Below are positions 53,769 to 60,998 of a stretch of DNA of 64,000 bases, one piece after another. Origin of the DNA: Salinibacter sp. 10B (lineage in GTDB: Bacteria; Bacteroidota; Rhodothermia; Rhodothermales; Salinibacteraceae). Every line of letters begins with the position of its first letter. Positions within the stretch are counted from its first letter, which is position 1. Position numbers and translations under genes: made by a program. The stretch is taken from the NCBI RefSeq assembly GCF_002954405.1, contig NZ_MQWC01000004.1:1324301-1388300 (forward strand). The letters run 5' to 3'. The notes below the pieces were generated by a model. It had not been told where the DNA came from, made no database searches, and worked only from the letters and a program-made list of their open reading frames with translations.

Positions 53769-54719
53769 ATGCTGATTGCCCTGCTCTCGATCGTCGGCGG
53801 CCTTCTTCTTCTCACGGCCGGCGCTGAGGGGATGGTGCGCGGAACGTCCTCTCTGGCCCGTCGGCTCGGCATCTCGCCCCTCATCATCGGCCTGACGATC
53901 GTCGCGTACGGGACGAGTGCCCCGGAGCTGGTCGTCAGCGTGCAGGCGGCAATGAGCGGGGCTCCAGATATTGCCCTGGGCAACGTCGTCGGCTCCAACA
54001 TCAGCAATATCGGCCTTATTCTCGGCGGCACGGCTCTACTGGCCCCAATCCGGGCGCAGGCCCAGATTCTGCGGCTCGACGTGCCCATCATGATCGGCGT
54101 GAGCGCACTGCTGGGCGGCCTCCTTTGGGATCAAGTTATCGGGCGCCTGAATGGGCTCGTGCTCTTGAGTGGGGCCGTGGGCTACACCCTCATCTGTATC
54201 TGGGGAAGCTGGGACGAGTCGCAGCCCGTCGTCCTGAACGAGTTTGAGGCCGGGGTGCCGAATCACAGCTCTCTGGGACGGGCCCTGCTGTTTAGTGCCG
54301 GGGGACTTGCCCTCCTCGTGCTCGGGGCTCGCCTCCTGGTGGACGGCGCAGTTACGGGGGCTGAAGCCTTGGGCCTTTCCACCACCCTCATTGGACTCAC
54401 CGTCGTGGCCGTCGGCACGAGCCTTCCTGAACTGGCAACCTCCCTCATGGCAGCCCTCCGCGGACAGAGCGATCTTGCCCTCGGGAATGTGGTGGGGTCC
54501 AATATTTTCAACGTACTGGGCATTCTCGGCATTACCGCAAGCATCCAGCCGATGAGTGCCACCGGCCTCTCCTGGACGGACGCCGGCGTGATGCTCGCGT
54601 TCGCCCTCGCGACGCTTCCCCTCCTGTGGACGGACTACACCTTTTCCCGCTGGGAAGGAGGATTGCTGATCGGGGGATACGTTGCTTACCTCACCACCCG
54701 CGTGCTTCTCGTCGCCTGA
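53769..54719 (+). CDS. Calcium/sodium antiporter (CaCA family, YrbG-like)
   Basis: This 316-residue protein has two homologous halves of five helices each. The alpha repeats are GLTIVAYGTSAPELVVSVQAA with GNVVGSNISNIGLILG, and GLTVVAVGTSLPELATSLMAA with GNVVGSNIFNVLGILG, the ion-binding signature of CaCA exchangers. It is likely an inner-membrane Ca2+/Na+ antiporter. The ATG at 53769 puts the first helix at the N-terminus; the longer start would add a hydrophilic 29-residue part. Confidence 0.92.
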   Translation: MLIALLSIVGGLLLLTAGAEGMVRGTSSLARRLGISPLIIGLTIVAYGTSAPELVVSVQAAMSGAPDIALGNVVGSNISNIGLILGGTALLAPIRAQAQILRLDVPIMIGVSALLGGLLWDQVIGRLNGLVLLSGAVGYTLICIWGSWDESQPVVLNEFEAGVPNHSSLGRALLFSAGGLALLVLGARLLVDGAVTGAEALGLSTTLIGLTVVAVGTSLPELATSLMAALRGQSDLALGNVVGSNIFNVLGILGITASIQPMSATGLSWTDAGVMLAFALATLPLLWTDYTFSRWEGGLLIGGYVAYLTTRVLLVA

Positions 54720-54909
54720 CTGGACTCGCCCAAAAGCAACGACATCGGAGCGAACGATTCTCGCATGGAGGACGTTGGGACCTGCAGTTTTTCGTCCCTC
54801 CGGACGGGACAATACAGCTCCTTTCCCTTCGAGGGGGGACTTCTTTTGCCCCCCATCACAGGGGCAGTCTCACACGTACATACGGTTTCTCTGGACCTTC
54901 TTTCGGTGT

Positions 54910-55473
54910 ATGCTCAACTTGTCTTCTCTCTCCGCCCCAAAAGGGGGGCATATTCTTGCCCTCGTTCTGATCACTGTGCTCCTGGGAGCGTGTGGACAAC
55001 GTGATGCGCCCGAATCCACAGCGCCCTCTCCTCCCGATACAACGGTCGCCGATACCATGACGGTGGACCGGGTTCTCCGAACCGACGACCGCTTTTCGAC
55101 TCTTACAGCCAGCCTCGACTCGACGGGGCTCGATTCAATTCTCGCGGGCAACGGACCGTATACCCTCTTTGCCCCTCCTAATGCTGCGTTCGATGCCCTG
55201 CCCAACGGCACGCTTCCGGTGTTGCTTTCCGATCGCACTGACCGGCTACGCACCATTCTCGCCCACCACGTAGTGGAGCAGCGGGTCCCCTTATCCTCCC
55301 TCTCCGACACAACCACACTGGTCACGCTCGCCGACGACTCGCTGCGCATTCAGCCCTCCGACTCGACGTTTACGATCGAGAATGCTCGCGTACTCGACGC
55401 CGATATCACAGTGGCCAACGGCCTCATCCACGTGATCGATGCTGTCCTTCGCCCCCCGGAAGCAACGGAATAG
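54910..55473 (+). CDS. Fasciclin-domain lipoprotein
   Basis: This 187-residue protein has a lipoprotein signal (ILALVLITVLLGAC) and one fasciclin (FAS1) domain. The domain shows LDSTGLDSILAGNGPYTLFAPPNAAFDALP (motif H1), LRTILAHHVVEQRVPLSSL and the closing ANGLIHVIDAVLRPP (motif H2). Bacterial fasciclin proteins act in cell adhesion or surface association. The chosen ATG gives the signal peptide; upstream in-frame sequence is not coding-like. Confidence 0.88.
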   Translation: MLNLSSLSAPKGGHILALVLITVLLGACGQRDAPESTAPSPPDTTVADTMTVDRVLRTDDRFSTLTASLDSTGLDSILAGNGPYTLFAPPNAAFDALPNGTLPVLLSDRTDRLRTILAHHVVEQRVPLSSLSDTTTLVTLADDSLRIQPSDSTFTIENARVLDADITVANGLIHVIDAVLRPPEATE

Positions 55474-55616
55474 TCGCCCACTCGCCGTTTGGACAAGGGT
55501 CCACTGGGCGTAACGATCCGCAAATATGTAACGATAGACTGGGACCACCGAGCGAGACTGGGATTTTCAGAAGACGATGTCTTTCAATCGTCCTCTCACG
55601 CAACCGTCTCCTGTCC

Positions 55617-56357
55617 ATGTCTTCCTCCTCTCCCGTCTACGTCCTGCTTGGCGCCACGGGCGGCATTGGCTCTGAGGTCGCCCGCCAGTTGGCCGACGAC
55701 GGGGCCCAGCTCGTCCTCGGCGCCCGCACCGCCTCCGATGTGAACGCCCTCGCCGAGGAAACGGGCGGAGACGCCGTTCCGCTCGACGCTACCTCCTTCG
55801 ACGAGGTGCAGTCCATCGTCGACTACGCCCTCGATACGTACGGTCGTTTCGACGGCATCGCAAATTTCGTAGGCTCCATTCTGCTGAAACCCGCCCACCT
55901 CACCAGTCTGGACGAATACCGCGAGCAGATTCAACTCAACCTGGACACGGCCTTCCACACAGTAAAGGCCGCCGGACGTCCGCTCATGAAGAAGGGGGGC
56001 TCCATTGTGCTCATGACGTCCGCCGTGGCCCGTACCGGTCTCAAAAACCACGAAGCCATTGCGGCCGCAAAGGGCGGAGTGACCGGTCTCATGCGGGCGG
56101 CCGCCGCCACCTACGCCAATCGTGGAGTACGCGTCAATTGTGTAGCGCCGGGCCTCGTTGAAAGCCGGATGTCCGAACAGATTCTACGTTCGGAAGCCGG
56201 TCGGAAACAGTCCGAGCAGATGCACCCCTTGGGCCGTGTGGGCCAACCTGAGGATGTGGCCCCGGCGGTGACCTGGCTGCTCAATCCCGAAACCGACTGG
56301 GTGACAGGACAAGTCATCGGTGTGGACGGCGGGCTCGGAACCGTGCGGACGGGATGA
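55617..56357 (+). CDS. SDR-fold protein with catalytic Tyr position replaced
   Basis: This is a 246-residue short-chain dehydrogenase/reductase. The cofactor loop is GATGGIGSEVA and the Ser of the active site is Ser135 (MTSAVA). The position of the catalytic Tyr in YxxxK is Ile148 (IAAAK, Lys152). NCVAPGLVESRMSEQ and GQVIGVDGG complete the fold. I recall related sequences with a NHEAIAAAK motif, so the change is probably a subfamily trait rather than decay. It may bind NAD(P) without classical redox activity, or use another residue. It is followed by the photolyase gene after 93 bases. Confidence 0.85.
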   Translation: MSSSSPVYVLLGATGGIGSEVARQLADDGAQLVLGARTASDVNALAEETGGDAVPLDATSFDEVQSIVDYALDTYGRFDGIANFVGSILLKPAHLTSLDEYREQIQLNLDTAFHTVKAAGRPLMKKGGSIVLMTSAVARTGLKNHEAIAAAKGGVTGLMRAAAATYANRGVRVNCVAPGLVESRMSEQILRSEAGRKQSEQMHPLGRVGQPEDVAPAVTWLLNPETDWVTGQVIGVDGGLGTVRTG

Positions 56358-56450
56358 CCCCACTTGCCAATTGCTCTGAAGCGATCGGAACGAAGGTCGA
56401 AACGCACTTTCCGACGGTCGGTCCGTCCTGTCCCAAACCCGCTGTGGATC

Positions 56451-57995
56451 ATGCGACGCCTTCTGCTCATCCTCCGCGACCAGCTCAATCGACACGCGTC
56501 CCTCCTGACGGACGCCGATCCCAGCCGGGATGCCGTGATCATGACGGAAGCGGACACCCACCGCGGACCATTTCCGGAGCACAAACAGCGCCTTGCCCTC
56601 AGCTGGGCCGCCATGCGTCACTTCCGCGATACTCTTCGGGAGGAGGGGTGGACCGTTCATTACGACCCCGCAGGCGCCCCCAGTCAAAACAAAAATGCCG
56701 CAGAGTTTCTGCGCCTGCACATCGCTGAGCACCAACCCGAGCGGGTCTGTGTGACCGAGCCCGGACGGCATGCCCTTCTCCGAGAGATCGAAGCGACCTG
56801 TGACGCGTCCAACGTGCCACTAGACGTATATGCCGACCGGCACTTCTTCGTCTCGCACGACGATTTTAAATCCTGGGCGGATGGCCGGAAAGAGCTGACG
56901 CTCGAATACTTCTACCGCGAGAAGCGCCGGACACACGACATTCTCGTGACGGATGACGGCGCTCCGGTTGGGGGGGAATGGAATTTTGACGACGAAAACC
57001 GCAACTCTTTTGGTCGCGACGGTCCCGGCCTGATTCCGGATGCCCCCTCGTTCGATAGGGACGAGACGACAGAGGCGGTCCTGGAGCTCGTCCGAACAGA
57101 ATACGCCGATGCTCCTGGCTCTCTCGACCATTTCCGGTGGCCGGTCACACCCGCTCAGGCCGAGGCGGCCCTAGACGACTTTATCGAGCACCGCCTGCCT
57201 CACTTCGGCACCTACCAGGACGCGATGTGGACCGGGCGCCCCTTCCTCTATCATTCGCGCCTGTCGGCCGCCCTCAACCTAAAACTCCTCGATCCTCGCC
57301 TTGCCATCAAACGAGCCGAAACGGCCTTCCAAAGCGGGCACGCACCGATCAACGCCGTCGAGGGCTTCGTGCGACAAGTCTTGGGCTGGCGCGAGTTCGT
57401 TCGGGGAGTGTACTGGCGTTACGCCCCCGAGTACGTCGAGAAAAATGCCCTTGACGCCACGCACGATCTCCCGGATTTCTACTGGACGGGGGACACGGAC
57501 ATGCGATGCCTGCAGGACTGTGTAGAACAGGTCCGCGAGCATGGATACACGCATCACATCCCACGCCTCATGGTCCTCGGCCTCTTCGGACTCCTCTACG
57601 GCGTGGATCCACGTCAGATGAATGCCTGGCATGAGGCGATGTACGTGGACGCGTGGGAGTGGGTCTCGGTCCCCAACATGATCGGCATGGCGCTCTACGC
57701 CGACGGCGGAATCGTGGGGACGAAGCCTTATACGGCCTCCGGCAAGTACATCGACCGCATGAGTAATTACTGCTCGCACTGCCGCTATGAGCCGGGCACG
57801 GCCACTGGCGACACGGCCTGTCCCTTCACCTCTCTCTACTGGAATTTCCTACACCAGCACCAGGAGACGTTCTCCGGCAATCCGCGAATGAATTTTCAAC
57901 TGGCGAACGTCCGACGAAAATCCGAAGACGAACTCGACGCCATCGCGGCCCGGGTAGAAGCGGTACGAACGCATGCCGAGCAGGGAACGCTGTAG
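56451..57995 (+). CDS. FeS-containing (6-4) photolyase (FeS-BCP/PhrB type)
   Basis: This 514-residue cryptochrome/photolyase begins MRRLLLILRDQLN, typical of the FeS-BCP class. The C-terminal FAD domain carries VEGFVRQVLGWREFVRGVYWRY and WVSVPNMIGMALYADGGIVGTKPY. Four Cys ligands match Agrobacterium PhrB with a constant offset of three: Cys353, Cys441, Cys444 and Cys457. It should bind FAD, a lumazine-type antenna and a [4Fe-4S] cluster and repair (6-4) photoproducts. The gene follows the SDR gene in the same orientation. Light-driven repair fits a surface-brine habitat. Confidence 0.92.
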   Translation: MRRLLLILRDQLNRHASLLTDADPSRDAVIMTEADTHRGPFPEHKQRLALSWAAMRHFRDTLREEGWTVHYDPAGAPSQNKNAAEFLRLHIAEHQPERVCVTEPGRHALLREIEATCDASNVPLDVYADRHFFVSHDDFKSWADGRKELTLEYFYREKRRTHDILVTDDGAPVGGEWNFDDENRNSFGRDGPGLIPDAPSFDRDETTEAVLELVRTEYADAPGSLDHFRWPVTPAQAEAALDDFIEHRLPHFGTYQDAMWTGRPFLYHSRLSAALNLKLLDPRLAIKRAETAFQSGHAPINAVEGFVRQVLGWREFVRGVYWRYAPEYVEKNALDATHDLPDFYWTGDTDMRCLQDCVEQVREHGYTHHIPRLMVLGLFGLLYGVDPRQMNAWHEAMYVDAWEWVSVPNMIGMALYADGGIVGTKPYTASGKYIDRMSNYCSHCRYEPGTATGDTACPFTSLYWNFLHQHQETFSGNPRMNFQLANVRRKSEDELDAIAARVEAVRTHAEQGTL

Positions 57996-58152
57996 TCTCG
58001 GCGCCCAACCGGGAACGTCCACGACAGTTTTGTGCCCGGACATTTTCCTACGACCTTCAACCTCTCCTCCTCCCTCCCTTCCTACATTGACGAAGAAACC
58101 GGGCACACGTCACTCCTGCTAGCAGAACGGTCTTCCGGCCGGCTCGCGCACA

Positions 58153-58779
58153 ATGCCCACTCTCACCGCCGATCAACTGGGACACCGATACGGATCCCTT
58201 CTGCTTTTCCGGCGGCTGTCGTTCACGCTGGAGAACCAGGAGAGCCTCGCCGTCACGGGAGCCAACGGGGCCGGAAAGTCGACACTTCTCCGCATCCTGG
58301 CCGGCGTGCTCTCTCCGAAAGCCGGCCACGTAACCCTCACCGTCGACGGCGAAGCAACCTCGGACGCCACCCATCCGCTGCGGGTGGGACTGGTGGCCCC
58401 CTACCTTGGCCTCTACGACAGCCTCACGGCCCGGGAAAACCTCGCGTTTCTGGCGAAGGCCCGCCGTCTCTCCAATGCCGACGCCCGTATGGAGGCGGCG
58501 CTGGACGAGGTGGGCCTCTCAGATCGGGCCGATGACCCGGTTGCCGCATTCTCGTCGGGCATGCAACAACGTGTAAAGTACGCCGCGGCCCTGCTGGCCT
58601 CCCCTCCCCTCCTTCTACTGGACGAGCCGTCCGCCAATCTCGATGCTGCGGGGCGGGACATGGTCGAACGCGTGATTGCCCGGCAACGGGACCGGGACGG
58701 CATGGTGGTGGTGGCCACGAACCGTCCCGACGAAGCCAGTCGACACGACCGCGCGCTCCGCATCGAAGAGCATCGCTGA
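58153..58779 (+). CDS. ccmA: ABC transporter ATPase, CcmA-like
   Basis: This 208-residue ATPase has Walker A GANGAGKST, a Q-loop near VGLVAPYLGLYDSLTARENL, signature FSSGMQQRVK and Walker B LLLLDEPSANLD. Size and sequence resemble CcmA, the ATPase of the heme-export complex CcmABC used in c-type cytochrome maturation. No ccmB or ccmC follows in the window: the next gene is TerC in opposite orientation. Another ABC function cannot be excluded. Confidence 0.8.
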   Translation: MPTLTADQLGHRYGSLLLFRRLSFTLENQESLAVTGANGAGKSTLLRILAGVLSPKAGHVTLTVDGEATSDATHPLRVGLVAPYLGLYDSLTARENLAFLAKARRLSNADARMEAALDEVGLSDRADDPVAAFSSGMQQRVKYAAALLASPPLLLLDEPSANLDAAGRDMVERVIARQRDRDGMVVVATNRPDEASRHDRALRIEEHR

Positions 58780-58790
58780 AAACACGCGCC

Positions 58791-59573
58791 TCAGTCCTCC
58801 TTCATCGCCCGTTTCACGGCTCGCTGAAGGCGTGGGTGGTGAAGATGCACCGGCTCTGTTTCCTCTTCCTCCTCGTCCCGTCCGACTCGAAGATTGAGCA
58901 TCTCCACGATGAGCGAAAAGGCCATGGCTGAGTAGATGTATCCCTTCGGAATATGCTGATCAAGGCCCTCGGCCACCAGCGTGACGCCGATTAACAGCAG
59001 AAAGCTCAGCGCCAGCATTTTGAGCGTCGGGTGTGCCTCGATAAAGTCGGCAATGCCCCCCGCCGAGATCATCATAATACCGATGGCGATCGTGACGGCG
59101 ATAATCATCACCTCCACGTCCTCAGCCATGCCAACGGCCGTGATGACGGAATCGAGCGAGAAGACCACATCCAGCAGAAAAATCTGTGTGATCACCCCAG
59201 CAAAGGTAACTGACGCCGCCGTCCCGGCGTCCCCATCTTCCCCTTCCAACTTGTCGTGGATTTCCGTCGTGGCCTTTCCGATGAGAAAAAGTCCTCCAAC
59301 CAGCAGGATGAGATCGCGCCCACTCACCGCATGGGTAAGCACACTGAACAGCGGGGCCGTGAGCGTCATGATCCAATTGATGGACAGCAGCAGGAGAATC
59401 CGCCCACCGAGAGCCATCCCAAGCCCTACCCGCCGTGCCAGGGGCTGCTGGTCCGCCGGCAGCTTGTTCGACAGAATGGAGATGAAGACGATATTGTCGA
59501 TGCCCAGCACGATCTCCAGCAGCGTAAGGGCACCAAGAGCAATCCAGGCTTCCGGGCTCGCAATCCAGTCCAT
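58791..59573 (-). CDS. TerC family integral membrane protein
   Basis: This 260-residue protein has seven or eight membrane helices. The TerC motifs are LTLLEIVLGIDNIVFI and LLDVVFSLDSVITAVGMA, each with membrane-embedded acidic residues. The C-terminal tail is acidic and His-containing (DEEEEETEPVHLHHPRL). TerC homologues take part in metal (Mn2+) export and tellurite tolerance. It ends 11 bases after ccmA, tail to tail. Confidence 0.9.
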   Translation of the reverse strand: MDWIASPEAWIALGALTLLEIVLGIDNIVFISILSNKLPADQQPLARRVGLGMALGGRILLLLSINWIMTLTAPLFSVLTHAVSGRDLILLVGGLFLIGKATTEIHDKLEGEDGDAGTAASVTFAGVITQIFLLDVVFSLDSVITAVGMAEDVEVMIIAVTIAIGIMMISAGGIADFIEAHPTLKMLALSFLLLIGVTLVAEGLDQHIPKGYIYSAMAFSLIVEMLNLRVGRDEEEEETEPVHLHHPRLQRAVKRAMKED

Positions 59574-59992
59574 AGCGAAGGAGGGGTCGATCTGAAGAGA
59601 AAACGCGCCGCCCTCGACGTTCCCTAGTGTCCCCTACCGGCAATGAACTGAGCATCCAAGGGCATGCCGCAGTCCCCAGGGGACAGAGATCGGGGAGGGC
59701 TCTCGCCGTTCGCCGAGCCGCATCGGCACAGGGGACGATTCGGAGTGTCGACGCTGAATCTACAAAACGACATCTACGAATGGAAGAGCCTGCAATCACG
59801 GCTTGGAAAGGAGCAAAACGACGCCCCCTCCTCCTTCCACTAACCACCGGATTAAGCTGGACGCACGAGTGAGCGAAGACGAGGCCTCCGCTCTCGACCG
59901 AAAAGACGTTGGCCGAAGAGACGACTCGTTCGTAGAGTTGCACTGTTTCCCTGCACTGACCCTCAGTCGCCTTGTTCTCCCCCCAACGCACG
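59574..59992. other. Intergenic region between TerC and a hypothetical gene
   Basis: These 419 bases contain no recognisable gene. Both neighbours lie on the minus strand, so the region must hold the terC promoter. I see no consensus promoter, terminator or repeat. Confidence 0.4.
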
Positions 59993-60454
59993 CTACTGGA
60001 GTGGCTCCGCGAGAAACGCCGTCAGGTTGTCAATGCGCTCCTGACTGAGGAGCGGCTCCAGGCTTTGGATGATGAGGCTCACGCACGTTGCCCGATAGAT
60101 GAGATCCTCCTCAGCCGACCCATCACGCGCCGTCTGGTGCTGGATCTGGGTGTTCAGCATCGTCCAGTGGCACTTCATCTCAATGTACTGCGTCGCCAGT
60201 CCGCGCTGCAGTTCCTCCTCCGCATCAATGTCGAGCAGCGTCCGAAGAATTCGGTTCCGAAGGCCCGAAACGTATGCCTGAACCGCCTTGCGCTGTGACG
60301 GGGCCGCTTCCGCCCACTCGTCGAGCACCTGTTCCCACTGGGTGTCGAGCGACCCGCGAAGGGCGTCCTCAATGCGATCGTGAAGGGCCTGAACAGATTC
60401 GTCTGTATCCACCGTGCTAGTCTGCTCCTCCGTGCGAAGCGTGTCCGTATCCAT
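59993..60454 (-). CDS. Helical protein, unknown
   Basis: This is a soluble, alpha-helical protein of about 153 residues with acidic character. It has no signal peptide or membrane helix. Regular helices such as WEQVLDEWAEAAPSQRKAVQAYVSGLRNRI and VSLIIQSLEPLLSQERIDNLTAFLAEPL are visible. I do not recognise a family. The start is taken at MDTDTLR; a GTG or ATG seven codons upstream is possible. It diverges from the large coiled-coil gene. Confidence 0.6.
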   Translation of the reverse strand: MDTDTLRTEEQTSTVDTDESVQALHDRIEDALRGSLDTQWEQVLDEWAEAAPSQRKAVQAYVSGLRNRILRTLLDIDAEEELQRGLATQYIEMKCHWTMLNTQIQHQTARDGSAEEDLIYRATCVSLIIQSLEPLLSQERIDNLTAFLAEPLQ

Positions 60455-60998
60455 TGAATGCGAACCGTATTCCAAAAAGGCGTCTGACCTAAAATTGGTC
60501 GTACATCACGCTATGGTATCGCCCCCCTTATCGATGGATTCACGGTTCATTCTGCTCAGGTCCATCATACCGATTTGGTTACATCTGCGAACCGGATGTT
60601 CGCTGCTCCCGTAGGATCGTTCCTCTCGGCACAACACGCAGGGGCAGCCCCCCAGAGCCGCTGTGAAAGGAGCTCCCCTCTACTGATCCGCCCTCACACG
60701 GGGCTCATTTCCATAGAAAACCGGGCCTACTTTGCCGCGTGCCTTCTGCAATCCGAAGGATCGACTTCCGCCGGTCCGCGGTATACGGAGTGGAACGCAT
60801 ATTGCGCAATGCAGTGAAGAGAAAGGGTTCCACTCTGCCCCGAGTATGCCGATCCGTAAAGACGAACCGGACGAGTATTCCGGAAACTTGGAGGATCGTG
60901 TCCCACTGCCAACAGGGCCCCACCGGATATTCTCTCGGACCGGGTGGAGGCCTCCCCCCTTCGACGTTTCCTCCTTCAATCGATTTGACGGACGCCTG
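60455..60998. other. Long divergent intergenic region
   Basis: These 544 bases separate the helical-protein gene and the coiled-coil/PYP-like gene. The frame of the latter is open from 60732, but its upstream part is Arg- and Pro-rich and unlike the acidic protein, so I take it as non-coding. There is no hairpin or repeat I can support. Confidence 0.4.

Noticed and set aside
60732-60998. N-terminal extension of the coiled-coil/PYP-like protein
   Set aside because: The segment is Arg-, Pro- and Cys-containing and unlike the acidic protein that follows; the ATG at 60999 is more plausible.
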